Shown here: positions 9,962 through 19,356 of the stretch, piece after piece
Numbering within the stretch: position 1 is the first letter of the stretch
Layout of the letters: each line of letters opens with the position of its first letter
Translations under genes and position numbers: made by a program
Notes under the pieces: model-generated
What the model was told of the DNA's origin: nothing
The model's input: the letters and a program-made list of their open reading frames with translations, nothing else
Database searches by the model: none
Origin: Pseudomonas resinovorans NBRC 106553
Lineage (GTDB): Bacteria; Pseudomonadota; Gammaproteobacteria; Pseudomonadales; Pseudomonadaceae
Length of the DNA stretch: 64,000 nt
Assembly: GCF_000412695.1 (NCBI RefSeq)
Contig: NC_021499.1
Span: forward strand, 2,232,001 to 2,296,000
Reading direction: 5' to 3'

Positions 9962-10699
9962 TCAACCGAGCAGTTCGACCTTGCCATCGGCCAGTCGGTA
10001 CAGGCCGCCCACCAGCTTCAGGCGACCCTCGTCGATCGCGGTCCGGAGTATCTCGGAGCGCTCCTTCACCAGGCGCATGTTATCCAGCACGTTCTGCCTG
10101 ATGGCGTTGTCCAGCGGGTCGCCGGGCTTGTCGAGGGTGGCCTTGACCGCCGGGGCGATGGCGTCGGCCAGTCGCTGGATATGGCCGGGGAAGCTGGCCT
10201 TGTCGCGTACCGCCTTGACCCCGGCTTCCACCGCGCCACAGCCCTCATGGCCGAGCACCATCAGCAGCGGAATGCCGAGCACGGCCACGCCGTACTCGAG
10301 GCTGCCCAGGCCATCATCGTTGACCAGGTTGCCGGCCACGCGCACGGCGAAGAGATCGCCACGGCCGGTGTCGAACGCGTACTCCGGGGCGATGCGCGAG
10401 TCGGCGCAGCTGAGCACCGCGACGAAGGGGTTCTGCGCCGACACCAGCGCTTCGCGCTCGGCGAGGAAGTCGTGGCGACGGGCGACGCCTTCGATGTAAC
10501 GGCGGTTGCCCGCCATCAGGCGGTCGAACGCCGCCTGTGGGCTGAGCTGGTTCTCTGGCTTGGGTGGTTCGGCGGGGGATGCCGCCAGTGCGTGGGTGGG
10601 CAGCAGCGAGGCGGTCACCGCGGTGGCGACGGTGACACCGGCGAGGCGAAGGAAATCCCGGCGCGCGGGTTGCTCGGCGTGTTCATGGCAGGTGCACAT
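9962..10699 (-). CDS. Tat-exported beta-class carbonic anhydrase
   Basis: A 245-residue beta-carbonic anhydrase that interconverts CO2 and bicarbonate. The zinc ligands and catalytic dyad are visible: C98, D100 and R102 in CADSR, and H151 and C154 in HEGC. The N-terminus carries a twin-arginine signal (RRDFLRLAG, 13-21, then a hydrophobic stretch and ALAA), so the enzyme should be exported folded to the periplasm. GGAG lies nine bases before the ATG at 10699; the longer in-frame reading to 10759 lacks this and would put 20 residues before the signal. It is a single-gene unit with its own 3' hairpin. Periplasmic beta enzymes are less common than cytosolic ones and may aid CO2 capture or pH control. 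Confidence 0.93.
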   Translation of the reverse strand: MCTCHEHAEQPARRDFLRLAGVTVATAVTASLLPTHALAASPAEPPKPENQLSPQAAFDRLMAGNRRYIEGVARRHDFLAEREALVSAQNPFVAVLSCADSRIAPEYAFDTGRGDLFAVRVAGNLVNDDGLGSLEYGVAVLGIPLLMVLGHEGCGAVEAGVKAVRDKASFPGHIQRLADAIAPAVKATLDKPGDPLDNAIRQNVLDNMRLVKERSEILRTAIDEGRLKLVGGLYRLADGKVELLG

Positions 10700-11049
10700 G
10701 GGCAGGTGCTCCAGTAAGTGGAGGGAAGCCGAATATAAGGGTGGATAGCCCCGGTTCATGTAGTCCGCAAGTAGGCAACGCCGAATCGGCCGCGTCGGAA
10801 GCGGTCGTCGCTGGTCATACGAAAGTGTCGGGCTGGCTGACAGAGATTGACCGAATATGTCGCCCCTCGGAAAGTCTAGACGACATCGCCCTCGTTAAGC
10901 TTTCGCGGCAATGGTGACCGCCGGGTCGCAGTTGTCCCCCCGGCCTTTGCCCGGAGCAGGACCGCACTGCCAGATCGACCTGCGGCCCTTGCTCCGCTGC
11001 TGAGCGTTCTACGCTTAACCCAACAAAACGAGCCTAGCGGAGCACAACC
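10700..11049. other. Divergent intergenic region, carbonic anhydrase / gdhB
   Basis: About 350 bases with no supported gene. It must hold the promoters of both neighbours. I see a spaced inverted repeat ATGTCG (10857-10862) / CGACAT (10881-10886) and a GGAG at 11039-11042 serving gdhB. No convincing -35/-10 pair stood out. Confidence 0.6.
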
Positions 11050-14000
11050 ATGGCGTTCTTCACGGCGGCCAGCAAAGCCGACTTCCAGCACCAACTGCAA
11101 GCGGCCCTGGCGCAGCACGTCAGCGAACAGGCATTGCCACAAGTTTCCCTGTTCGCCGAACAATTCTTCGGCATCATCGCGCTTGAGGAGCTGACCCAGC
11201 GTCGGCTGTCCGACCTGGTCGGCTGCACCCTCTCGTCCTGGCGCCTGGTGGAACGCTTCGACGCCGCCAGCCCGGAAGTGCGGGTGTTCAACCCCGACTA
11301 CGAGAAGCACGGCTGGCAGTCCACCCACACCGCCGTCGAAGTGCTGCACCCGGACATCCCCTTCCTGGTGGACTCGGTGCGCATGGAGCTGAACCGTCGC
11401 GGCTACAGCATCCATACCCTGCAGAACAACGTCATCAGCGTGCGTCGCAACGCCAAGGGCGAGCTGCAGGAAATCCTGCCCAAGGGCACCCAGGGCAAGG
11501 ACGTGCGCCAGGAATCGCTGATGTTCCTGGAGATCGACCGTTGCGCCAACAACGGCGCCATGAAGACCCTGGAGAAGGCCCTGCTGGAAGTGCTGGGCGA
11601 GGTCCGCGTGGCCGTGGCCGACTTCAAGCCGATGAAGGCCAAGGCCCAGGAGCTGCTGGCCTGGCTGGACAAGGCCAAGCTCAAGGTCGACGGCGACGAG
11701 CTGAAGGAAGTGAAGGTGTTCATGGAGTGGCTGCTGGACAACCACTTCACCTTCCTCGGCTACGAGGAATTCACCGTGGCCGACGACAAGAACGGCGGCC
11801 ACCTGGTCTATGACGAGAAATCCCTGCTGGGTGTTTCAAAGCTGCGTCGCGCCGGCCTGAAGAAGGACGACCTGCACATCGAGGCCGAGGCCCTGAACTA
11901 CCTGCGCGGGCCCATGCTGCTGTCGTTCGCCAAGGCCGCCGAACCGAGCCGCGTGCACCGCCCGGCCTACCCGGACTTCGTCTCCATCCGCGAGCTGGAT
12001 GCCAAGGGCAAGGTGATCAAGGAGTGCCGCTTCATGGGCCTCTACACCTCCGCCGTGTATGCCGAGAGCGTCAACCACATCCCCTACATCCGCCACAAGG
12101 TGGCCGAGATCCAGCACCGCTCGGGCTTCGCCTCCGGCGCCCACCTGGGCAAGGAACTGGCCCAGGTGCTGGAAGTGCTGCCGCGCGACGACCTGTTCCA
12201 GACCCCGGTGGACGACCTCTTCAACACCGCCATGTCCATCGTGCAGATGCAGGAACGCAACAAGATCCGCCTGTTCCTGCGCCGCGACCCCTATGGCCGC
12301 TTCGCCTATGCCCTGGCCTACGTGCCGCGCGATGTCTATTCCACCGAGACCCGCCTGAAGATCCAGCAGATCCTGATGGATCGCCTGCAGGCCAGCGACT
12401 GCGAGTTCTGGACCTTCTTCTCCGAGTCGGTGCTGGCCCGCGTGCAGTTCATCCTGCGCCTGGACCCGAAGAACAAGCTGCACGTCGATACCGCACTGCT
12501 GGAGAAGGAAGTCATCCAGGCCTGCCGTTCCTGGAAGGACGACTACGCCAGCCTGGTCAACGAAAGCTTCGGCGAGGGGCAGGGCACCCGCGTGCTGGCC
12601 GACTTCCCGAAAGGCTTCCCGGCCGGCTACCGCGAACGCTTCGCCCCGCACTCGGCGGTGGTGGACATGCAGCACCTGCACAGCCTCTCCGACGAGCGCC
12701 CGCTGGTGATGAGCTTCTACCAGCCGCTGGCCCAGGGCGAGCAGCAGCTGCACTGCAAGCTGTACCACGCCGATACCCCGCTGGCCCTGTCCGACGTGCT
12801 GCCGATCCTGGAGAACCTCGGCCTGCGCGTGCTGGGTGAGTTCCCCTACCGCCTGGTGCGCCAGGACGGTCGCCAGTACTGGATCCACGACTTCGCCTTC
12901 ACCAGCGCCCTGGGCGACGAGGTCGACCTCCAGCAACTCAACGACACCCTGCAGGACGCCTTCGTCCACATCGTCGGCGGGCATGCCGAGAACGACGCCT
13001 TCAACCGCCTGGTGCTGACCGCCGCCATGCCCTGGCGCGACGTGGCGCTGCTGCGCGCCTACGCCCGCTACCTGAAGCAGATCCGCCTGGGCTTCGACCT
13101 GTCCTATATCGCCAGCACCCTGCTCAACCACGCCAATATCGCCAAGGAGCTGGTGCGTCTGTTCAAGACCCGCTTCTACCTCGCGCGCAAGCTGGCGGCG
13201 GACGACCTGGAAGACAAGCAGCAGAAGCTCGAACAGGCGATCCTCGGTGAGCTGGACAACGTCGCCGTGCTCAACGAAGACCGCATCCTGCGGCGCTACC
13301 TGGACCTGATCAAGGCGACCCTGCGGACCAACTTCTACCAGCCGGACGCTGCTGGCCAGAACAAGTCCTACTTCAGCTTCAAGCTGAGCCCGCGCCAGAT
13401 TCCGGATATCCCGCGGCCGGTGCCCAAGTTCGAGATCTTCGTCTACTGCCCGCGCGTGGAGGGCGTGCACCTGCGCTTCGGCGACGTGGCCCGTGGCGGC
13501 CTGCGCTGGTCCGATCGCGAGGAAGACTTCCGCACCGAAGTGCTGGGGCTGGTGAAGGCGCAGCAGGTGAAGAACGCGGTGATCGTGCCCATGGGCGCCA
13601 AGGGCGGCTTCATCCCCCGTCGACTGCCGGTGGGTGGCACCCGCGACGATATCCAGAACGAGGCGATCGCCTGCTACCGCATCTTCATCTCCGGCCTCCT
13701 GGACGTCACCGACAACCTAAAGGAAGGCAAGGTGGTACCGCCGGCCAACGTGGTGCGCCACGACGCCGACGACCCTTACCTCGTGGTGGCGGCCGACAAG
13801 GGCACCGCGACCTTCTCCGACATCGCCAACGGCATCGCCCAGGACTACGGTTTCTGGCTGGGCGACGCCTTCGCTTCCGGCGGCTCGGCGGGCTACGACC
13901 ACAAGGGCATGGGCATCACCGCCAAGGGCGGCTGGGTGTCGGTGCAGCGTCACTTCCGCGAGCGCGGCATCGATGTGCAGAAGGATCACGTCACCGTGAT

Positions 14001-15912
14001 CGGCATCGGCGACATGGCCGGCGATGTGTTCGGCAACGGCCTGCTGCTGTCGGACAAGCTGCAGCTGGTGGCCGCCTTCAACCACATGCACATCTTCATC
14101 GACCCGAACCCGGACGCCGCCTCCAGCTTCGTCGAACGCAAGCGCCTGTTCGACCTGCCGCGCTCCTCCTGGGCCGACTACGACGCCAAGCTGATCTCCG
14201 AGGGCGGCGGCATCTTCCTGCGCAGCGCCAAGAGCATCGCCATCAGCCCGCAGATGCAGCAGCGCTTCGAGATCGAAGCCGACAAGCTGCCGCCCACCGA
14301 ACTGCTCCACGCGCTGCTGAAGTCGCCGGTGGACCTGCTCTGGAACGGCGGTATCGGCACCTACGTCAAGGCCAGCAGCGAAAGCCATGCCGACGTGGGT
14401 GACAAGGCCAACGATGCCCTGCGCGTCGACGGCCGCGAACTGCGTGCCAAGGTGGTGGGCGAGGGCGGCAACCTCGGCATGACCCAGCTGGGCCGCGTCG
14501 AGTACGGCCTCAATGGCGGCGCCAGCAACACCGACTTCATCGACAACGCCGGCGGCGTGGACTGCTCGGACCATGAGGTCAACATCAAGATCCTGCTCAA
14601 CGAAATCGTCGGGGCCGGCGACATGACCGGCAAGCAGCGCAACAAGCTGCTGGCCGAGATGACCGACGACGTGGGCAACCTGGTGCTGGGCAACAACTAC
14701 AAGCAGACCCAGGCGTTGTCCCTGGCGCAGCGTCGCGCCCGGGAGAAGATCGGCGAGTACAAGCGCCTGATCACCGCACTGGAAGCGGCCGGCAAGCTGG
14801 ACCGTGGCCTGGAGTTCCTGCCCACCGACGATGAGCTGAACGAGCGCATCGCCGTCGGCCAGGGCCTGACCCGCCCCGAGCTGGCGGTGCTGATCTCCTA
14901 CAGCAAGATCGACCTGAAGGAGTCGCTGCTCAAGTCGCTGGTTCCGGACGACGACTACCTGGCCCAGGAAATGGAAACCGCGTTCCCGGCGCGCCTGGCC
15001 GAGACCTTCGGCGAGTCCATGCGCCGCCATCGCCTGAAACGCGAGATCATCAGTACCCAGATCGCCAACGACCTGGTCAACCACATGGGCATCACCTTCG
15101 TGCAGCGCCTGAAGGAGTCCACCGGCATGAGCGCGGCCAATGTGGCCGGCGCCTATGTGGTGGTGCGTGATGTCTTCCGCCTGTCCCACTGGTGGCAGCA
15201 GATCGAGGCGCTGGACTACAAGGTCCCGGCCGAACTGCAGCTGACCCTGATGGACGAGCTGATGCGCCTGGGCCGCCGCGCTACCCGTTGGTTCCTGCGC
15301 AGCCGCCGCGAGGACCAGAACGCCGCCCGTGACGTCAACCACTTCGCCCCGCGCGTGGAGGCCCTGGCCGGCCGCCTGGACGAGCTGCTCGAAGGCCCGT
15401 CCCGCGAGCAGTGGCTGGCACGCTTCCAGTCCTATGTCGAAGCCGGCGCCCCCGAAGAGCTGGCGCGGGTGGTGGCGGGCACCAGCCACTTCTACACCCT
15501 GCTGCCGATCATCGAAGCCTCGGACGTCACCGGCAAGGACACGGCCGATGTCGCCGCCGCCTACTTCGCCGTGGGTGGCGCGCTGGACCTGTCCTGGTAC
15601 CTGCAGCAGATCACCAGCCTGCCGGTGGAGAACAACTGGCAGGCCCTGGCGCGGGAAGCCTTCCGCGACGACCTGGACTGGCAGCAGCGGGCGATCACCA
15701 TTTCCGTCCTGCAGATGAACGAAGGGCCGGTGGAAATCGAGGAGCGGGTGGCGCTGTGGCTGGATCAGCACCGCGTGCTGGTAGAGCGCTGGAAGGCCAT
15801 GCTGGTGGAGCTGCGCGCGGCTACCACCACCGACTACGCCATGTACGCGGTGGCCAACCGCGAGCTGATGGACCTGGCGCAAAGCGGCCAGCACGGGGTG
15901 TGCATCCTTTGA
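11050..15912 (+). CDS. gdhB: NAD-dependent glutamate dehydrogenase, 180-kDa class
   Basis: A 1620-residue enzyme that oxidises glutamate to 2-oxoglutarate and ammonia with NAD, feeding amino-acid carbon into the TCA cycle. The length is diagnostic of the large NAD-GDH class known in Pseudomonas and Streptomyces. The first 700 residues or so are regulatory (ACT-like folds), followed by the catalytic core with the substrate-lysine segment MGAKGGF (about 848-854) and a dinucleotide-binding stretch IGDMAGDVFGNG (about 987-998). A long helical C-terminal domain completes it. GGAG at 11039-11042 supports the start. In Pseudomonas such enzymes are allosterically controlled and linked to arginine catabolism (family knowledge). 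It is monocistronic, with a strong terminator behind it. Confidence 0.97.
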   Translation: MAFFTAASKADFQHQLQAALAQHVSEQALPQVSLFAEQFFGIIALEELTQRRLSDLVGCTLSSWRLVERFDAASPEVRVFNPDYEKHGWQSTHTAVEVLHPDIPFLVDSVRMELNRRGYSIHTLQNNVISVRRNAKGELQEILPKGTQGKDVRQESLMFLEIDRCANNGAMKTLEKALLEVLGEVRVAVADFKPMKAKAQELLAWLDKAKLKVDGDELKEVKVFMEWLLDNHFTFLGYEEFTVADDKNGGHLVYDEKSLLGVSKLRRAGLKKDDLHIEAEALNYLRGPMLLSFAKAAEPSRVHRPAYPDFVSIRELDAKGKVIKECRFMGLYTSAVYAESVNHIPYIRHKVAEIQHRSGFASGAHLGKELAQVLEVLPRDDLFQTPVDDLFNTAMSIVQMQERNKIRLFLRRDPYGRFAYALAYVPRDVYSTETRLKIQQILMDRLQASDCEFWTFFSESVLARVQFILRLDPKNKLHVDTALLEKEVIQACRSWKDDYASLVNESFGEGQGTRVLADFPKGFPAGYRERFAPHSAVVDMQHLHSLSDERPLVMSFYQPLAQGEQQLHCKLYHADTPLALSDVLPILENLGLRVLGEFPYRLVRQDGRQYWIHDFAFTSALGDEVDLQQLNDTLQDAFVHIVGGHAENDAFNRLVLTAAMPWRDVALLRAYARYLKQIRLGFDLSYIASTLLNHANIAKELVRLFKTRFYLARKLAADDLEDKQQKLEQAILGELDNVAVLNEDRILRRYLDLIKATLRTNFYQPDAAGQNKSYFSFKLSPRQIPDIPRPVPKFEIFVYCPRVEGVHLRFGDVARGGLRWSDREEDFRTEVLGLVKAQQVKNAVIVPMGAKGGFIPRRLPVGGTRDDIQNEAIACYRIFISGLLDVTDNLKEGKVVPPANVVRHDADDPYLVVAADKGTATFSDIANGIAQDYGFWLGDAFASGGSAGYDHKGMGITAKGGWVSVQRHFRERGIDVQKDHVTVIGIGDMAGDVFGNGLLLSDKLQLVAAFNHMHIFIDPNPDAASSFVERKRLFDLPRSSWADYDAKLISEGGGIFLRSAKSIAISPQMQQRFEIEADKLPPTELLHALLKSPVDLLWNGGIGTYVKASSESHADVGDKANDALRVDGRELRAKVVGEGGNLGMTQLGRVEYGLNGGASNTDFIDNAGGVDCSDHEVNIKILLNEIVGAGDMTGKQRNKLLAEMTDDVGNLVLGNNYKQTQALSLAQRRAREKIGEYKRLITALEAAGKLDRGLEFLPTDDELNERIAVGQGLTRPELAVLISYSKIDLKESLLKSLVPDDDYLAQEMETAFPARLAETFGESMRRHRLKREIISTQIANDLVNHMGITFVQRLKESTGMSAANVAGAYVVVRDVFRLSHWWQQIEALDYKVPAELQLTLMDELMRLGRRATRWFLRSRREDQNAARDVNHFAPRVEALAGRLDELLEGPSREQWLARFQSYVEAGAPEELARVVAGTSHFYTLLPIIEASDVTGKDTADVAAAYFAVGGALDLSWYLQQITSLPVENNWQALAREAFRDDLDWQQRAITISVLQMNEGPVEIEERVALWLDQHRVLVERWKAMLVELRAATTTDYAMYAVANRELMDLAQSGQHGVCIL

Positions 15913-15944
15913 TGGTGTAGGTCCGGTAACTGTTTTGTGCTCTC

Positions 15945-15972
15945 AGCCCCGCCTTGTGCGGGGCTTTTTTTT
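15945..15972 (+). terminator. Rho-independent terminator of gdhB
   Basis: An eight-pair GC-rich stem (15945-15952 with 15958-15965), loop CTTGT and a T run to 15972. Confidence 0.93.
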
Positions 15973-16065
15973 AGGTTCATCGCGCGTTTCGGTGGGGAGT
16001 CCTGTTCGTGCTGGATCGGCAATTTTGTGTGGTTGCCCGGCCTGGCACCCCGCCAATGGATGCCT

Positions 16066-16440
16066 CCCTCACCCCCAGCCCCTCTCCCACAGGGAGAAGG
16101 GTGACTCGCGCCGGATGGCGCGAAGCAATCCTGTTGCCCATACCAGGCTGAAACGAAGCAGAGAAGATGACGCCGCGCAAACCGCCCCTTCAGGAGGCCG
16201 AGCGGAATCGTCGTGGAGGGGGACGAGCGGCATGGATGCCGCGAGAGGTGTGCGGGGCCATGGATGGCCCCTCACGCCGTGCCCCCGGAGCGACGATGCA
16301 GGGAGGGAAGTTTGGCGGAGCCAAACCCGGATGTCGGGGCAAGCCTTTTGCTTCCTTTGGGGTGGGCGGCACTCCGTCGACTGCCAAAGGAAGTCGCCCG
16401 GGAAGGCGAAACAGAAACCCGCAGCCCAAGCGGAAATGAG
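16066..16440. repeat. Repeat-like non-coding block between gdhB and the MFS gene
   Basis: The gap 15973-16506 holds no credible gene. It contains a CCCTCACCCCCAGCCCCTCTCCC segment with a small hairpin (TCTCCC / GGGAGA, about 16083-16097). Further on is a perfect 10-bp inverted repeat CTTCCTTTGG (16351-16360) / CCAAAGGAAG (16384-16393). The frames open here encode Arg/Gly/Pro-rich peptides resembling short hypothetical proteins often called from dispersed repeats. I read the block as mobile or repeated intergenic DNA; copy number elsewhere is unknown. Confidence 0.5.
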
Positions 16441-16506
16441 CTGAGCACCATTCCAGCGCTAACAGCTCTTCCCGCAGTTTCGTGAAGAACGGTTCTTGGC
16501 CCTGAC

Positions 16507-17724
16507 TCACACCCCTTTGGTAGAGGGCAACAGGATGGTCAGTACCCCGAGCAGCGGCAGGAACGAGCACAGCGTGTACACGTACTCGATGCCATGGATA
16601 TCCGCCAGGTGCCCCAGCAATGCCGCGCCGATGCCGCCGAAGCCGAACATCAGGCCGAAGAACAGCCCGGCGATCATGCCGACGTTGCCCGGCACCAGTT
16701 CCTGGGCGAACACCACGATGGCGGAGAACGCCGAGGCGAGGATGAAGCCGATGATCATGCTCAGCACGCCGGTCCAGAACAGGTCGACATAGGGCAGGGC
16801 CAGGGTGAAGGGCGCCACGCCGAGGATGGAGAACCAGATCACCGCCTTGCGGCCGATGCGGTCGCCGATCGGGCCGCCGAAGAAGGTGCCGGCGGCCACC
16901 GCGCCGAGGAACAGGAACAGGTGCAGCTGGGAGCTGGCGACCGACAGGTCGAAGCGTTCGATCAGGTAGAAGGTGAAGTAGCTGGTGAAGCTGGCCATGT
17001 AGAAGTACTTGGAGAACACCAGTAGCGCCAGTACCACCAGGGCGAAGGTCACGCGCTTTTGGGAGAGGCCGTGGGTCGCCTTGGTGCCCTGCTTGAGCTT
17101 GAACAGGTCCAGGTGGTTGCGGTACCAGCGGCTCAGGCCATAGAGCACCACGATGGCGAAGACCGCGAACAGGCCGAACCAGGCGACGCTGCCCTGTCCG
17201 TAGGGAATCACGATGGCCGCCGCCAGCAGCGGGCCGAAGGCGCTGCCGGCGTTGCCGCCGACCTGGAAGGTCGACTGGGCCAGGCCGTAGCGCCCGCCCG
17301 AGGCCAGGCGCGCGATGCGCGAGGCCTCCGGGTGGAAGGTCGACGAGCCTATGCCCACCAGCGCCGAGGCCAGGAGGATCGCCGGGAAACTGCCGACGAA
17401 GGCCAGCATCAGGATGCCCGCCAGGGTGCACAGCGAGCCCACCGGCAACAGCCAGGGCTTGGGGTGGCGGTCGGTGTGGTAGCCGACCCAGGGTTGCAGC
17501 AAGGACGCGGTCAGCTGGAAGGTCAGGGTGATCAGGCCCACCTGGGTAAAGGTCAGGCCATAGCTTTCCTTGAGCATCGGGTAGATCGAGGGCAGCACTG
17601 CCTGGATCAGGTCGTTGATCAGGTGGGCCAGGGCGCAGGCGCCGATGACGCGCATGACCAGCGGGCTGGCCTGGCTGGCGACCGAGGGTGAGGCCAAGGG
17701 TGAGGCGGTGGAACTGATGGACAT
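16507..17724 (-). CDS. MFS exporter, fosmidomycin-resistance (Fsr) type
   Basis: A 405-residue major facilitator protein with about 12 membrane helices. The first helix region (CALAHLINDLIQAVLPSIYP), the loop YHTDRHPKP, GSSTFHPEASR and STFQVGGNAGSAFGP match the Fsr family, which exports fosmidomycin and probably other small phosphonate-like compounds. GGAAG eight bases before the ATG at 17724 sets the start. It is transcribed away from an AraC regulator across a 134-base gap containing an inverted repeat, so local control is likely. The natural substrate is not known. Confidence 0.88.
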   Translation of the reverse strand: MSISSTASPLASPSVASQASPLVMRVIGACALAHLINDLIQAVLPSIYPMLKESYGLTFTQVGLITLTFQLTASLLQPWVGYHTDRHPKPWLLPVGSLCTLAGILMLAFVGSFPAILLASALVGIGSSTFHPEASRIARLASGGRYGLAQSTFQVGGNAGSAFGPLLAAAIVIPYGQGSVAWFGLFAVFAIVVLYGLSRWYRNHLDLFKLKQGTKATHGLSQKRVTFALVVLALLVFSKYFYMASFTSYFTFYLIERFDLSVASSQLHLFLFLGAVAAGTFFGGPIGDRIGRKAVIWFSILGVAPFTLALPYVDLFWTGVLSMIIGFILASAFSAIVVFAQELVPGNVGMIAGLFFGLMFGFGGIGAALLGHLADIHGIEYVYTLCSFLPLLGVLTILLPSTKGV

Positions 17725-17815
17725 GGCGGATCTTCCGGACAAGAACAACGCGTCCGGCAGCGGTGCGTTGTTCGATTTCAGAGGTGGGGGCTATCCTAGG
17801 GTCCGCAAATTCTCC

Positions 17816-17838
17816 TGTCTCGCGAGATTCGGGAGACA
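17816..17838. promoter_or_regulatory. Inverted repeat between the MFS and AraC genes
   Basis: TGTCTC (17816-17821) and GAGACA (17833-17838) form an outer inverted repeat. A shorter palindrome TCTCGCGAGA (17818-17827) overlaps it. It lies 21 bases before the AraC start and is a candidate operator or leader hairpin. Confidence 0.4.
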
Positions 17839-17858
17839 ACTATCGCAAAAAGGGCGAA

Positions 17859-18632
17859 ATGATCAGGCCACTGAACGAAATCGTCGTCGAGATCGATGAA
17901 GCCGACTGGATGCTCAGCGTCAGTGCGACCGACTACCCGGATGGCTGGCGGGTCGCGCCCCACTGCCACAACAAGCACCAGTTGATCTACGCCATCGAGG
18001 GCGTGATGGTGGTGCACTCCGAATCGACCCAGTGGACGGTGCCGCCGAGTCGCGGCATCTGGATGCCGACCGGGCAGGTCCATGCCATTCGTTGTGTGAG
18101 CCCGGTGAAGATGCGCAGCGTGTTCGTCCGGCCCGACCGTGCGCTGGACATGCCCGCCGAATCCAAGGCCGTGAGTATTTCGCCCCTGCTGCGCGAATTG
18201 ATCCAGGTCTCCACCGACATTGCCGAGCCCTACGAACAGGACTCCCGCGAGGCCAGGGTGATGAACCTGATCCTGGACGAACTGAAGATCCTGCCGACCT
18301 TGCCGCTGCACTTGCCGCAGCCGGCGGATGCCCGCATCAGGAGCATTTGCTCGACGCTGCAGGAAGATCCCGGCGACGGCTCGACGCTGGCGGACTGGAG
18401 CGCGCGGCTGAATCTCGACGAGAAGACCATCCAGCGGCTGTTCCAGAAGGAAGCGGGGATGACCTTTGGCCAATGGCGCCAGCAGGCTCGGTTGCTGCTG
18501 GCGCTGGAACGCATTGCGCTGGGCGAGAAGATCATCGATGTCGCTGGCGAACTCGGCTACGAAAGCCCGAGCGCCTTCACCACCATGTTCAAGAAGCAGT
18601 TCGGCACGACCCCGAGCAAGTTCTTCGACTAA
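17859..18632 (+). CDS. AraC-family regulator with N-terminal cupin domain
   Basis: A 257-residue regulator. A cupin-like sensor domain (about 20-100) has the histidine cluster APHCHNKHQ (34-41, with H35, H37 and H40). A two-helix-turn-helix AraC domain fills about 155-257 and ends with the typical GYESPSAFTTMFKKQFGTTP. AAGGGCGAA before ATG at 17859 supports this start; upstream in-frame codons run into the inverted repeat. Divergent placement suggests control of the Fsr-like exporter, as in NimR/NimT-type pairs. The inducer is unknown. Confidence 0.9.
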   Translation: MIRPLNEIVVEIDEADWMLSVSATDYPDGWRVAPHCHNKHQLIYAIEGVMVVHSESTQWTVPPSRGIWMPTGQVHAIRCVSPVKMRSVFVRPDRALDMPAESKAVSISPLLRELIQVSTDIAEPYEQDSREARVMNLILDELKILPTLPLHLPQPADARIRSICSTLQEDPGDGSTLADWSARLNLDEKTIQRLFQKEAGMTFGQWRQQARLLLALERIALGEKIIDVAGELGYESPSAFTTMFKKQFGTTPSKFFD

Positions 18633-18678
18633 GGCCAGCCCATTGCCCTCTGGGGCGCCGCTACCGAGGGTTTCCCTC

Positions 18679-19314
18679 TCAGTCGCCTTGCCCGGCAGCC
18701 GGCCCGCCGAGGTTGGCTATGAGTTCGTCGGTGCTCAGGATGGCGTGGGCGAAGGTCGGGCCGTTCAGCTCGTGGGCGGCGTGCATCATGTCCTGGCGGA
18801 AGGCGGCGGTCGCATCGCGCACCAGGGTGACGTGGTAGCCGAGTTCCGCGGCAAAACGGGCGGTCGCTTCGATGCAGGTGTTTGCCAGTAGCCCGACGAT
18901 GATGACGTGGCTGATGCCCTTCTGCTTGAGGCGAAAGTCCAGGTCGGTGTTGGCGAATCCGCTTGCGCCCCAGTGCTCGGCAACGATGGTGTCGCCTTCC
19001 TTGGGCGCGAAGTCGGGGTGCCATTCGCCGCCCCATTCACCCCGTGCGAAGTGATGGCCATGCATGATCTTGCACTGGGTGGGCGTCGGGTGGTCCCAGT
19101 CCTGGTAGTCGCCCGCTTCCCAGCGCCGATGGGGCACGATGAACACCGGGATGCCTCGGGCGCGGACGGCGCGGTCGAGCGCTCGCAGGTTGTCGAGCAG
19201 GCCGACATCGGTGGCGATGGGCTCGATGAGGGGATAGATCCTGCCGCCTTCCGAGAGGAAGTCGTTGTAGGGATCGACCAGCAGGTAGGCGGTTCTGTCG
19301 ATGGGGTAGGACAT
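18679..19314 (-). CDS. Isochorismatase-fold cysteine hydrolase
   Basis: A 211-residue member of the isochorismatase-like hydrolases. The catalytic aspartate is in LLVDPYNDFL (D14) and the nucleophile in ANTCIEAT (C147). The third residue of the usual Asp-Lys-Cys triad is not seen where expected: the segment reads VAEHWGASGF (111-120), with Glu-His in place of Lys. This pattern belongs, as I recall, to a distinct subgroup and not to damage, since the rest is well kept. It is divergent from an HxlR regulator that probably controls it. Substrate unknown; an amide or amidase-type reaction is likely. Confidence 0.87.
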   Translation of the reverse strand: MSYPIDRTAYLLVDPYNDFLSEGGRIYPLIEPIATDVGLLDNLRALDRAVRARGIPVFIVPHRRWEAGDYQDWDHPTPTQCKIMHGHHFARGEWGGEWHPDFAPKEGDTIVAEHWGASGFANTDLDFRLKQKGISHVIIVGLLANTCIEATARFAAELGYHVTLVRDATAAFRQDMMHAAHELNGPTFAHAILSTDELIANLGGPAAGQGD

Positions 19315-19356
19315 GCTGTGGGCCTCGCGAGTGGGGGGGGACCTGTGCTCCGTGGT

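Noticed and set aside
13717..15894. 725-codon open frame on the minus strand
   Set aside because: Antisense to gdhB; its His/Gln/Val/Leu-rich translation is the usual shadow of a GC-rich gene and has no domain.
15935..16444. Small plus-strand genes in the gdhB-MFS gap
   Set aside because: Several frames are equally open, peptides are Arg/Pro-rich, and no ribosome site or family is convincing.
16190..17839. 549-codon minus-strand frame overlapping the MFS gene
   Set aside because: Reads the fsr-like gene in the wrong frame; the real frame at 16507-17724 has helices and a ribosome site.
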